A DNA stretch of 10,497 bases from JANOGU01 sp964499865 (GCA_964499865.1 CAZCPY010000108.1:1-10497), one strand, 5' to 3'; positions 1 to 8,367 are shown, counted from the stretch's first letter. Program-made: numbers and translations. Notes: generated by a model not told the origin, from the letters alone.

Positions 1-28
1 CAGGCCCCGCAGGCGAGATGAAAGGAAT

Positions 29-41
29 GTGCCGAAGGCAC
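29..41 (-). terminator. Weak candidate terminator hairpin after the propeller gene
   Basis: A 5-bp perfect stem (GTGCC/GGCAC) with a 3-base loop lies 35 bases past the stop codon of the propeller gene, which is the last gene of its operon. On the minus strand it is followed by ATTCCTTTC, a pyrimidine-rich but not pure T tract. The stem is short, so this is at best a weak intrinsic terminator. Nothing else is recognisable in positions 1-75. Confidence 0.3.
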
Positions 42-75
42 GCGATTCACTTCAGACGCCAGGGCCGGGCGGACG

Positions 76-1641
76 CTATTCGGCGGGGGCGCCCGGAGAC
101 AGTTGCCAGGTGCGGCCCGCGGTCAGGCTTTCCCACGGGCCGGGTCCTGTGCCTGGCCAGGTCACCCGGACCTCGGCCGCGGTCGCCGCGCCCAGACCCA
201 GCACCACCGGCCCGAGCGCCCCGCTCGCGTGGCCGCCGCCGACGGTGACCTCGCGCGTCACCGTGCCTGCTGGCGTGCGCGCCTCGATCAGGGCGCCGAT
301 CGCATCGCGGTTCGGACCGGGCATCGACAGCCGGACGGCCAGCGCGTTGCCGGCCCCCGTCCCCGGGTGGCGCCAGACCTCGGGCCCCGTGCGGCGGTTC
401 TGCACGATCATGTCGAGCCTCAGGTCGCCGTTCAGATCCACCAGGAGCCCCCCGCGCCCCAGCCTGCGCGAGGCGACGCCCGCCGTCGCCGCGGCTTCCA
501 TGAACGTGCCGTCGGCGCGGCCGAGCAGCAGGTTGTTGGGGTCTTCCTGGGCGAAGTCGGGCATGCGGTCGACGTTGCCCTTGACGATGAAGAGGTCGGG
601 CAGGCCGTCGGCGTTCACGTCCTCCCACTGGGCATGCCAGGCGGTCGAGGGGCGGTAGTCGTCGCCCGCAGGGGGGCGTTGCGCCGTGATGCCCTTGGCG
701 AAGGCCTTGTCGGCAAAGGTCGGCCGCCCGGGATCGCCCGTCAGGACCTGCAGGCGGTTGTCGGCCATCGAGGTCAGGAAATAGTCCTGCAGCCCGTCGC
801 CGGTGACGTCCTGCGCGGCGATGCCCATCCCCCAGATGCGCAGCCGCTTCCATCCCTCGGCCTCGGTGTAGAGCGCCGGGGTCGCGTCCATCCGCCAGAG
901 CTGCTCCTGCCCGCCCTTGTAGTATTCGCGGTCGTTCGACACCCTGAGCGCGGGGCGGCCGGAGCGGTCCCAGTCGGTGAACAGCATCGACAGGGCGCAG
1001 TAGCTGGGGGTCAGCGGCATGGGCGGGGCGAAGCGGCGGCCCGCGCCCGGGCGGTGCAGCCAGTTGTCGGTGCAGGACCCCCAGGGAAAGGCGGTCTCCC
1101 GCCGGTCGATGTAGTTGCCGACGGCGATCGTGGGCCAGGTGGCGCCCGGTTCCCAGGTGATCGCGGCGGCCGCCGACCAGCCGTCGCCGCCGTCGAAGCC
1201 CCAGCTTTCGTTGGCGCGTTCGAACCGGCAGCCGGGCAGGCCGCGCATCAGGAGGTTCTCGCCCACCCGCAGCACCAGAAGGTCGGTGATCCCGTCGCCG
1301 TCGATGTCGGCCGGATAGGCGCCGGTCGCCGCCGTCACCTCGAGCCCGCTGTCCTGCCGCCGGAAGGCCAGCGGCTGGCCCGCGGCGCTTTCGTTGAGGT
1401 AAAGGCCCGCGGGGCCTTCGCCGCCCGCCAGCCAGACCTCGGGCAGGCCGTCGCCCGAACAGTCGAAGGCCGCGACGCCGCCCCCCACCATGTATTCGTA
1501 TTCGCCGAGATACGGCGTGGCGAGGCCCGCGGTCGCCGTCTCTTCCAGGTAGACCGGCACCGCGGGGTCGGGCGCCTTGGGCGCATCCTGCGCCAGTGCC
1601 GGGGCGGCCAGCAGAAGGGCAATCGGGACAAGGGTCTTCAT
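76..1641 (-). CDS. Secreted FG-GAP/VCBS propeller protein with ASPIC/UnbV domain (CRTAC1-like)
   Basis: 521 residues. The N-terminus is a Sec signal peptide (MKTLVPIALLLAAPALAQ, likely cleaved before DAPK). The body carries repeated calcium-loop motifs of the FG-GAP/integrin-alpha type: DCSGDG near 60-65, DIDGDG 112-117, a degenerate DWDRSG 223-228, DVTGDG 278-283, DVNADG 341-346 and a degenerate DLNGD 402-406. Such repeats form the blades of a beta-propeller. The C-terminus, about 431-510, matches the ASPIC/UnbV domain (NALAVRLSMPGPNRDAIGA, a GLG turn, then VRVTWPG). The family is CRTAC1-like, with no assigned enzymatic activity; binding or scaffolding outside the cytoplasm is the usual guess. 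Its ATG overlaps the stop of the haloperoxidase-like gene by 4 bases (ATGA), which implies translational coupling and supports this start. The family call is firm; the role is unknown. Confidence 0.9.
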   Translation of the reverse strand: MKTLVPIALLLAAPALAQDAPKAPDPAVPVYLEETATAGLATPYLGEYEYMVGGGVAAFDCSGDGLPEVWLAGGEGPAGLYLNESAAGQPLAFRRQDSGLEVTAATGAYPADIDGDGITDLLVLRVGENLLMRGLPGCRFERANESWGFDGGDGWSAAAAITWEPGATWPTIAVGNYIDRRETAFPWGSCTDNWLHRPGAGRRFAPPMPLTPSYCALSMLFTDWDRSGRPALRVSNDREYYKGGQEQLWRMDATPALYTEAEGWKRLRIWGMGIAAQDVTGDGLQDYFLTSMADNRLQVLTGDPGRPTFADKAFAKGITAQRPPAGDDYRPSTAWHAQWEDVNADGLPDLFIVKGNVDRMPDFAQEDPNNLLLGRADGTFMEAAATAGVASRRLGRGGLLVDLNGDLRLDMIVQNRRTGPEVWRHPGTGAGNALAVRLSMPGPNRDAIGALIEARTPAGTVTREVTVGGGHASGALGPVVLGLGAATAAEVRVTWPGTGPGPWESLTAGRTWQLSPGAPAE

Positions 1642-2936
1642 GGCGCGCGCATCCTGAGGGCCGCGGCACTGGCGCCGATGCAGGCGCCCTCGGTCAGGCC
1701 GACGTCGATGGCGCTGCGGAAATGGATGCCGCCGTAGAGCCGCGAGACCGCCGCCTCTTCGGCCGCGGCACGGAAGGACGGGTAGGTCCGGGGGGCCATC
1801 CCGTCATCCTCGTGCGTGCGGTCGGTGAAGGCGAACGCGGCGCCGAACATCCCGTCCAGCACCGCCGCCGCCGCCCCCGACTGGACCGAATGGCCCGAGG
1901 TGTATTCGGGGAACGGCGGGGTGATCAGCAGCGGCTCCCATGCGGGGTCGATCAGGCGGCGGATGTAGGTCACCGGGCGCAGCAGGTTGTAGTCGTACTT
2001 CGTGCGCCAGGTGCCGATGAAGGCATCCGCCATGGCGATGCCCAGGCGGGCCATGACCTCGGCGCTGCGGGCAAGGTCCGCGTCTTCCGCTTCCAGCAGG
2101 TCGCGGGCGATGAAGACCCAGTGGCCGGGCGGCGTGGGCGACAGCATCGGGTCGTCCGACCAGTAGCGGGCGATCAGCTTTTCCTCCTCGGTCAGCGCCC
2201 TGGAGACATCGTAGACCTCCAGCGCCTCGGCATAGAAGGCGCTGCCGGGGTCTTCGGAATAGGCGGGCGGCGGGGGCGGGGCGCAGGTGGCGGGGGTGGG
2301 CAGGGCGAAGGTGCGGTTCTGGCCCCAGAAGGGCAGAAGCGGCGCCTGCTGCTGGCCGATGGTCGAGGTTGGCACCCAGTCGGACGGCTTTTCGGCCTTC
2401 GACGGCTTCAGGGGGAAGCCCATGTTCTCGATCTCGGCCCCGCCATCCTCGGCGGCCCAGGCGATGATGTGGGCGGCGATGGCCTGGCCCGCGGCGGTGG
2501 AGCGGTCGACGGTGGCCTGGTCCAGCCCCTCGGCCACCTGCGCGCCCAGCCGTTCGGTCATTGCCGCCATGGCGCGCTGGCCGGTGGGGCCGGTGTTGCC
2601 GAAGAAATGCGGCACCGCGGTCGCCATCGCGGCGTTGACGACGACGGCCATGTCATAGGTGCCCGCGGCGCGCGGCGGCGGGGCGGGCAGGTCGGTCAGC
2701 TGGCCCGCCAGGCTGACCAGGGATGCGTCGTCCTGCGCCGCGGCCTCCCAGGCGGTGATGCCCAGGTAGGCGAAGGCGCGGCTGGCCACCGGGGGCGAAT
2801 AGGTCGGCGTGTGGCGCACCAGTTCGAGGACCAGGCGATACCACTGCCGCAGCACCTCGCCCGCCTCGTCGGCACGGGCGGGAAGTGCTGCCAGCGCGAG
2901 CGCGGCGGCCAGCGTCACGATGCGCAGGATCTGCAT
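1638..2936 (-). CDS. Secreted vanadium-dependent haloperoxidase-like protein (PAP2 superfamily)
   Basis: 432 residues from the ATG at 2936. This start is preferred because it opens a Sec signal peptide (MQILRIVTLAAALALAALPARA, before DEAGE) and has AGGGGA a few bases upstream; an ATG 60 bases earlier would bury the signal behind an arginine-rich stretch. The C-terminal third holds the vanadate/phosphate-binding motifs of vanadium haloperoxidases and PAP2 acid phosphatases: KYDYNLLRP (K313, R320), PEYTSGHS (S347, G348, H349) and SRLYGGIHF (R399, H405). Every residue corresponding to the vanadate ligands and acid-base histidine of fungal chloroperoxidase is present. By family it would oxidise halides with hydrogen peroxide, or act as a phosphatase; sequence alone does not decide. 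It is first in a two-gene operon with the CRTAC1-like propeller and is followed with a 4-base overlap. The export signal places it in the periplasm or outside the cell. Confidence 0.88.
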   Translation of the reverse strand: MQILRIVTLAAALALAALPARADEAGEVLRQWYRLVLELVRHTPTYSPPVASRAFAYLGITAWEAAAQDDASLVSLAGQLTDLPAPPPRAAGTYDMAVVVNAAMATAVPHFFGNTGPTGQRAMAAMTERLGAQVAEGLDQATVDRSTAAGQAIAAHIIAWAAEDGGAEIENMGFPLKPSKAEKPSDWVPTSTIGQQQAPLLPFWGQNRTFALPTPATCAPPPPPAYSEDPGSAFYAEALEVYDVSRALTEEEKLIARYWSDDPMLSPTPPGHWVFIARDLLEAEDADLARSAEVMARLGIAMADAFIGTWRTKYDYNLLRPVTYIRRLIDPAWEPLLITPPFPEYTSGHSVQSGAAAAVLDGMFGAAFAFTDRTHEDDGMAPRTYPSFRAAAEEAAVSRLYGGIHFRSAIDVGLTEGACIGASAAALRMRAP

Positions 2937-3000
2937 GGGGTTCCCCTGTCGGACCCGCCGCCCGTTCCCGGGCCGACGCGCGCCGGACGAAAGCACGGAA

Positions 3001-3081
3001 GCGCGCCGGCGCGCAAGACCGCGGCTTTGCCGCCCGCCCTTGCCGCGCCCGGCGGGCGGTGTCCCGGGTCGGGCCCGGGAC
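3001..3081 (-). terminator. Cluster of GC-rich hairpins after the RND pump gene
   Basis: The 165-base space between the pump stop (3102) and the haloperoxidase-like start (2936) contains several perfect inverted repeats: an 8-bp stem with 5-base loop at 3061-3081 (GTCCCGGG/CCCGGGAC), a 9-bp stem at 3030-3059 (CCGCCCGCC/GGCGGGCGG) and a 14-bp palindrome at 3001-3014 (GCGCGCCGGCGCGC). None is followed by a T tract on the minus strand. They may terminate the efflux transcript or protect its 3' end. I see no convincing promoter for the haloperoxidase operon in this space, although one must lie here unless read-through occurs. Confidence 0.35.
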
Positions 3082-3101
3082 GGGGGCGCTGACCGGCGCG
3101 C

Positions 3102-6100
3102 CTATTCCGCGACGTGCAGCGCGGGCGGGCGGCGCGGGCGGACGGCGTCCTCGATGTCGGTCAGGCGGCCGGACAGAAGGCTCTGGTCCACCGCCATCGC
3201 GTCCACCCGCGCCTCCAGCGCGCGGGTGTCGATCTCGGGCTCGTCCGCCTCCTTGCGGCCGACAAAGCGGCCGAAGACCCAGGCCAGCACGCGCGACAGG
3301 TCGTCCATCACCAGGAAGAACGACGGCACCACGACCAGGCTCAGCACGGTCGAGACGATGATCCCGCCGATCACCGCGGTCGCCATCGGCGCGCGGAAGG
3401 CGCCGCCCTCGCCGACGCCCAGCGCCGAGGGCAGCATCCCTGCCGACATGGCGATCGAGGTCATCACGATGGGCTGCGCGCGCTTGTGGCCGGCCTCCAT
3501 CACCGCGGCAAAGCGGTCCAGCCCGCGGTCGCGCATCTCGATGGCGAAGTCGATCAGCAGGATCGCGTTCTTGGTCACGATCCCCATCAGCATCAGGATG
3601 CCGATCAGCACCGGCATCGACACCGCCGAGCTCGTCAGGATCAGCGCCGCCGCCACCCCGCCGATGGCAAGCGGCAGCGACAAGAGGATGGTGAAGGGCT
3701 GGATGACCGAGTGGAACAGCAGGATCAGCACCGCCAGCACCAGCATCAGGCCCATGATCATAGCGTTGACGAAGCTCTGGTTCAGTTCCTGCTGCACCTC
3801 GGCGTCGCCCGCCTCCTGGATGCGGACGGACGCGGGCAGGGGGGTTGCCGCGACGATTTCCTGGAATCGCGCCGAGGCGGTGCCAAGCGCCACGCCCACG
3901 GGCAGGTTGGCGCCGATGGTGGCGATGCGCTCGCGGTTCAGCCGCTCGATGACCGACGGCCCCGAGGCGATGGTGACGTCGGCCACCGCCGACAGGGGCA
4001 CGCTGGCGCCGGTCGCCGTGGTCACCCGCAGCGCCGCGATGCGGCCGAGGTCGCTGCGCGTCGCCTCGTCGAGCTGCACCCTGACCGGGATCAGCCGGTC
4101 GTCCAGCGACACCTTGGCAAGTGCCGCGTCGAAGTCCCCGATGGTGGCGACCCGGATCACCGCGGCGATCTGCGCCGTCGTCACGCCCAGACGCGCGGCC
4201 TCTTCGGTGCGCGGCACGATCTGGATTTCGGGCCGCGGCAAAGCACCTTCCGAGGCGACGTTGGCCAGCAGCGGTTCCTTCGCCAGCGCCTCTTCCAGCC
4301 GGGCCACGGCCAGGGTGAGGTCGGCCTCGTCCTGCGACAGGATCGAGAAGCTGAGGTCGCGCTCGCCGCGGTCGTTCAGCTTGAAGGCGCGGATGTCGGG
4401 CACCACGGCGAGGCGGCGGAAGATCTCGGCCTCGACCTCGTTCTGCGGGATCCGGCGGCCGGTGTTCTCGACCCTGGGCACCAGGGGCCCGACGAGCGGG
4501 ATCTTCTGCCCGAGGTTCGAGAACTTGAGCAGCAGCGAATGGTCCAGCCGGTCCAGCACCACCGTGACGCTGGCGCGCCGGATGTCGCGCTCGCCGGTCG
4601 GGGACGACCCGCCGAGGACGAAGACCGACTTCACCCCCGGCACCTCGCGGATGATCGCGGCCATGCGGGACGTGGTGCGCTCGTTCTCCTGAAGCGTGGT
4701 GCCCGGCGGCATCTCGACCGAGATGGCGGTGCGGCTCACGTCCTCGGGCGGCAGGAAGCTGCCGGGGACCTGGCTCATCAGCACCACCGAATAGGCGACC
4801 ACGGCAAAGGCCGCGACCAGCGTGACGTAGCGCGCGGGAAAGCGGAACCACCAGCGGCGGAAAAGGCCGCCGATGCGCGGCAGGCCCCGCAACGGATAGA
4901 GCAGCACCAGCGGGTTGGGCAGCGGAAGGCCACCCGAGGCGGTCGTGCGCACCATCCGCAGATAGCCGCGCATCACCGGGCCGTCCCGGTGGCCGTGGTC
5001 GGTCCCCGCATCCTTGCCGCGCATGAGATACGCCGCCATCATCGGCGTGATCAGGCGTGCGACCAGCAGCGAGAACAGCACGGCGATGGCGACCGTCATG
5101 CCGAACTGGCGGAAGTACTGGCCCGGAATGCCGGGCATGAAGCTGACCGGCACGAAGACGGCCACGATCGTCGCCGTGGTGGCGATGACCGCCAGCCCGA
5201 TCTCGTCGGCAGCGTCGATCGAGGCGCGGAAGGGCGACTTGCCCATCCGCATGTGCCGGGCGATGTTCTCGATCTCGACGATGGCGTCGTCCACCAGGAT
5301 GCCGGTGGCCAGCGTCAGCGCCAGGAACGACACGAGGTTCAGCGAGAAGCCCAGCAGGTCCATGATGTAGAAGGTGGGGATCGCCGACAGCGGCAGCGCC
5401 ACCGCGGTGATCAGCGTGGCGCGCCAGTTCCTGAGGAACAGGAACACCACCAGCACCGCCAGGATCGCGCCTTCGACCAGCGTCTGCAGCGCGGCCTCGT
5501 AGTTGCCGTAGGTGTAGAACACCGTCTCGTCGATCAACGCGATGCGGAAGTCGGGATTTGCCGCGCGGATTTCGTCCAGCGTGGCGTTCACCGTCTCGGC
5601 CACCGAAACCTCGGAGGCGCCCTTGGCGCGGAAGATGGCAAAGNNNNNNNNNNCCGTCCAGCCGGGTGTAGGACCGCAACTCCTCGTAGGTGTCCTCGAC
5701 GGTGCCCAGGTCGGCCAGCCGGACGTGGCGGCCGTTCGGCAGGGCGATGGTCTTTGCGCTCAGCGCCGCGACCGTGCCCGCATCGCCCAGCAGCCGGATC
5801 GCCTGTTCGCCCGCGCCGACCTCGGAACGGCCCGCGCCCAGGTCGGTGTTGGTGACCGCCAGCTGCTGGCTGACCGCCTGCGCGGTGATCCCGAGGCTGT
5901 CGAGCTTGACCGGGTCGAGCGTCACGCGGATCTCGCGTTCGGCGCCGCCGTAGCGGTCCACCCGGCCGATCCCGGACCGGCCCTGCAGCGCGCGCGACAC
6001 CACGTCGTCGATGAACCACGAAATCTCCTCGACCGACTTGTCGGGCGCCGAGACGCCGAAGGTCATGATCGCCTGGCCTTCCACGTCGATCCGGGTGACG

Positions 6101-6480
6101 ATGGGCGCCTCGATCTCTGCGGGCAGGTCGCCGCGGATCCGGTCGATGGCGTCCTTGGTGTCCTGCACCGCCTTGTCGGTCGGCACTTCCATGCGGAATT
6201 CGACGACCGTCGTGGACACCCCGTCGTTGACGGTCGAGGTGATGTTCTTGACCCCGGTGATGCCGGAAACGGCGTCCTCGATCTCCTTGGTCACGCGGCT
6301 TTCAAGCTCGGCGGGTGCCGCGCCCTGCTGGGCTACGGTGACCGCCACCAGCGGCACGTCGATGTTGGGGAACCGCGTGATCGGCAGGCTGTTGAAGCTC
6401 TGCCAGCCCAGCACCATGAGCATGAAGAACGCCAGGATCGGCGCGATGGGGTTCTTGATCGACCAGGCCGAAAAGTTCAT
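3102..6480 (-). CDS. RND efflux pump inner-membrane permease (HAE1/AcrB type), interrupted by an assembly gap
   Basis: Proton-driven trimeric inner-membrane transporter of the AcrB family. It starts MNFSAWSIKNPIAPILAFF, with TM1 at about 10-30, and has GAGGA upstream. The porter domain has the usual RFPNIDVP and ITGVKNITS segments. TM4 carries GILVDDAIVEIENIARHM with the paired aspartates of the proton relay (bases 5286-5291), and TM10 carries MGIVTKNAILLIDFA with the relay lysine (3570-3572). The GILVDD signature fits drug/hydrophobe exporters (HAE1) rather than metal exporters (HME). Ten N at 5644-5653 split the gene, and the flanking parts are in different frames as written. A real gap of 12 or 15 bases would restore one protein of about 1126-1127 residues, somewhat longer than AcrB (1049) because of an extra periplasmic segment and a charged C-terminal tail. 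It lies 13 bases after the adaptor gene. The substrate is unknown, and no outer-membrane channel gene is nearby. Confidence 0.93.
5644..5653. other. Assembly gap (10 N) inside the RND pump gene
   Basis: Ten undetermined bases. Reading the minus strand, the sequence before the gap ends ...Tyr-Thr-Arg-Leu-Asp-GG(n), and the sequence after it resumes with the third base of a codon followed by Phe-Ala-Ile-Phe-Arg-Ala-Lys-Gly. Joining these in frame needs a gap length that is a multiple of three, so ten is a placeholder. AcrB has five residues between the matching glycine and hydrophobic position (NG-QPASG-LGI), which would mean 15 bases; 12 is also plausible. Confidence 0.95.
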
Positions 6481-6493
6481 CGCCGCAGGTTCC

Positions 6494-7672
6494 TCAGTTG
6501 GTTTCGACCGGCACCGGATTGATCCGGTCGCCGTCGCGCACGAAGGCGCCCGCCCGCGCCACCACGGTTTCACCCGCGTCAAGGCCCGAGACGACCTCGA
6601 CATAGCCGCCGTCGCGGATGCCGGTCTCGACCTGCACCCGGGCCACGAGGCCGTCGCGCACCACCATCACCGTGGGCCCTTCGGCCGAGGCGCCGACGGC
6701 GGTCACCGGCACCGCCAGGGCCTGCCGTTCGGACACGAGGATCTCGGCCGACAGGAACATCCCCTGCACCACCGGCGCGCCGGGATCGACCCAGATGCGC
6801 GCCCGTCCCAGGCGGGTCGCGGTGTCGATGGCCGGTTCCACCAGACGCACCTTGCCGGGGATCGGCGCCAGGTCGCCCACGCGCTGCATGCTGGCCGTCT
6901 GCCCGACCTTGATGCGCACCAGATCGCCCTCTGCCACGTCGGCGTTCAGTTCCAGCGCCCGGTCGCGCACCAGCACGAACATCGGCTGTCCCGCGGCCGA
7001 AGCCACGGCGCCCACCAGCGCGTTGCGCTCGACGATCTCGCCCGCCACCGGGGCCGTCACCTCGGTGCGGGCAAGCTGGAGGTCGATGTTGGCCAGTTGC
7101 GCCTCGGCCAGCGTGACCTGGGCACGGGCGGCCTCGAGCGACTGGAGGGCAACCGTCACCCGGGCCCGCGCGCTGATCGCCGCCGCGGTCGCCTGGTCCA
7201 CCGAGGCCTGCGCGGCATTGCCGCGCGCGGACAGCGCCTTCGTGCGTGCGGCGACGCGCTCGGCCTCGTCCGCCGCGGCCGCGGCCTCGATGCGCGAGGC
7301 CTCGGCCTGCGCGACCTGGCTTTGCGCCGCGGCCAGGCTGGCCCGCACCTGCGCGCGTTGCAGGTCGAGCGTCGAGGCCGACAGCCGCGCCAGGACCTGC
7401 CCCGCCTGCACCACGTCGCCGACATCGGCCAGAAGCGCGTCGATCGGCTGGCCCTCGATCAGCGGCTGCACCTGCACGCGCTCCACCGGCCCGACGAGGC
7501 CCGAGGCGAAGATGCGGTCGGACATCAGCCGCGTTTCGACGGTGGTGACGGAAATCGCCGGCAGGGCAGGCGCCGGGGGGGCCTGCGGCGCGAGGTCGGT
7601 CTCGGCCGCGGCGATGCCGGCAAGGGACAGCAGGGGCAACGACAGGGTCAGGGCAACAAGCAGGGCACGCAT
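6494..7672 (-). CDS. RND efflux periplasmic adaptor subunit (membrane fusion protein, HlyD/AcrA family)
   Basis: 392 residues. It bridges the inner-membrane pump and an outer-membrane channel. A Sec signal peptide (MRALLVALTLSLPLLSLAGIAAAE) without a lipobox cysteine suggests a soluble periplasmic form rather than a lipoprotein. Order of domains: first half of the lipoyl domain at about 58-100 (ASGLVGPVERVQVQPLIEG, then DVVQAGQVLARL); a long alanine/glutamine-rich alpha-helical hairpin at about 101-200 that would contact the channel; second lipoyl half at 200-235 (TEVTAPVAGEIVERNALVG); beta-barrel at 238-320; membrane-proximal domain to the end (GLDAGETVVARAGAFVRDGDRI). The start lies 5 bases past the TetR stop with only a weak, distant GAAGG upstream, so translation may be coupled to the regulator. 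It is followed after 13 bases by the pump gene. Confidence 0.93.
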   Translation of the reverse strand: MRALLVALTLSLPLLSLAGIAAAETDLAPQAPPAPALPAISVTTVETRLMSDRIFASGLVGPVERVQVQPLIEGQPIDALLADVGDVVQAGQVLARLSASTLDLQRAQVRASLAAAQSQVAQAEASRIEAAAAADEAERVAARTKALSARGNAAQASVDQATAAAISARARVTVALQSLEAARAQVTLAEAQLANIDLQLARTEVTAPVAGEIVERNALVGAVASAAGQPMFVLVRDRALELNADVAEGDLVRIKVGQTASMQRVGDLAPIPGKVRLVEPAIDTATRLGRARIWVDPGAPVVQGMFLSAEILVSERQALAVPVTAVGASAEGPTVMVVRDGLVARVQVETGIRDGGYVEVVSGLDAGETVVARAGAFVRDGDRINPVPVETN

Positions 7673-7677
7673 GGCGT

Positions 7678-8301
7678 TCAGGCCTTCGGATGGGGGGTCG
7701 CCGCGATCTCGTCCAGCGTCCGGTCGATGTTACGCAGCAGGATGGCAATCAGATTTTCGCGCAGGTCGGCGGGTTCGGGCGGCTGCATCATCGCCGCCTT
7801 GACCAGCAGCACGAGGAACGCCGCCTGCGCCCCGTAAAGCCGCCGCGCGTCGGCAAGGCCGATGCCCGCGGCGCGCGCGAATACGGTGGCAAGGTTGGTG
7901 GCGATCCCCTCCTCCATGCGCCGGCAACTGTCGCCGATCTCGGGCCGGCGCAGCGCCGCCGCCGTGATCTCGGCCCAGAGCCGGCCGTCCTCGGCGCAGT
8001 CGGGGTCGGCGATCTTCTGCCGGATGCCGCCGCGCAGCGCCGCCATCGGGTCGGCCGAGGTCAGGATGACGGCGAAGTCGGCCTCCATCTCGGCCAGGTC
8101 GCGGGCGATCAGCGCCTCGACGATGGCGGCCTTGGAGGGGAAATAGCGGTAGAAGTTGCCGACGCTGATCCCCGCCGCGCGGGCAAGGTCCTGCATCGAG
8201 GCGCCGTCAAAGCCCTTGTCCGCAAAGGCCCGGCGCGCGGCGGCCAGGATGTCGGCGACGCGCTGGTCGGCGGCGGGAAGGACGGCGGCGGTGGCGGTCA
8301 T
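7678..8301 (-). CDS. TetR/AcrR-family transcriptional repressor of the efflux operon
   Basis: 207 residues. The N-terminal DNA-binding domain is typical of TetR: a helix (RVADILAAARRAFADKG) followed by a helix-turn-helix at about 34-53 (ASMQDLARAAGISVGNFYRYF) and the PSKAAIVEALI helix. The rest is the variable helical ligand-binding and dimerisation domain. The gene is first in a TetR-adaptor-pump operon. A 26-bp perfect palindrome lies 16-41 bases upstream of its ATG and overlaps the candidate promoter, so negative autoregulation of the whole operon, relieved by a pump substrate, is the natural reading (inference). No good Shine-Dalgarno sequence precedes the ATG; the predicted leader is short and ends CCGCAGTCCC. 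Confidence 0.9.
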   Translation of the reverse strand: MTATAAVLPAADQRVADILAAARRAFADKGFDGASMQDLARAAGISVGNFYRYFPSKAAIVEALIARDLAEMEADFAVILTSADPMAALRGGIRQKIADPDCAEDGRLWAEITAAALRRPEIGDSCRRMEEGIATNLATVFARAAGIGLADARRLYGAQAAFLVLLVKAAMMQPPEPADLRENLIAILLRNIDRTLDEIAATPHPKA

Positions 8302-8316
8302 GGGACTGCGGGACCC

Positions 8317-8342
8317 GGTGCGAATGAACGTTCATTCGCACC
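8317..8342. promoter_or_regulatory. 26-bp perfect palindrome, likely TetR operator
   Basis: The inverted repeat is perfect over 13 bp per arm and centred between 8329 and 8330. The half-site on the plus strand reads GGTGCGAATGAAC and its core is AATGAACGTTCATT. It sits between cobF and the TetR gene and overlaps the -10 region and predicted transcription start of the efflux operon. Core GAACGTTC palindromes next to tetR genes are typical of TetR-family operators. It is the longest perfect palindrome I see in the window. Confidence 0.82.
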
Positions 8343-8367
8343 TAGGGCGGGCTTGCCCGAAGGTCAA
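8339..8367 (-). promoter_or_regulatory. Candidate promoter of the TetR-adaptor-RND operon
   Basis: On the minus strand TTGACC (8367-8362) matches the -35 consensus at five of six positions. After exactly 17 bases comes TAGGTG (8344-8339), a poor -10 sharing only TA with the consensus. The predicted start, near 8332, falls inside the palindrome, so bound repressor would block RNA polymerase. The spacing is ideal, the -10 is weak, and the call rests partly on its position. Confidence 0.45.

Noticed and set aside
47..1737. Long alternative frames on both strands over the propeller gene
   Set aside because: Their translations are Arg/Gly/Pro/Ala-rich without motifs, whereas the frame at 76-1641 has a signal peptide and repeated calcium loops.
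2937..2996. Upstream ATG extending the haloperoxidase-like protein by 20 residues
   Set aside because: The extension is Arg/Gly-rich, has no good ribosome-binding site and would bury the signal peptide; the ATG at 2936 has AGGGGA upstream.
3114..5855. Very long open frame on the plus strand opposite the RND gene
   Set aside because: It is antisense to a clear pump gene, is dominated by Arg, His, Gln, Gly and Asp, crosses the N gap and shows no domain. It is a by-product of high GC and third-position bias.
3102..6480. Metal-exporting (CzcA-type) RND pump serving the neighbouring cobalt genes
   Set aside because: TM4 reads GILVDDAIVEIEN as in HAE1 pumps, not the DFG..VD.A pattern of heavy-metal pumps, and the operon has its own TetR gene and operator.
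2653..6603. Single minus-strand frame spanning the whole RND gene
   Set aside because: It follows the true frame only in the first part; after the N gap it is in the wrong frame and becomes low-complexity Arg/Gly/Ala/Pro sequence. The real protein continues in the frame ending at 3102.
8349..8360. CGGGC-TT-GCCCG inverted repeat as a terminator of cobF
   Set aside because: The stem is 5 bp with a 2-base loop, too tight to fold as written, and there is no T tract after it.
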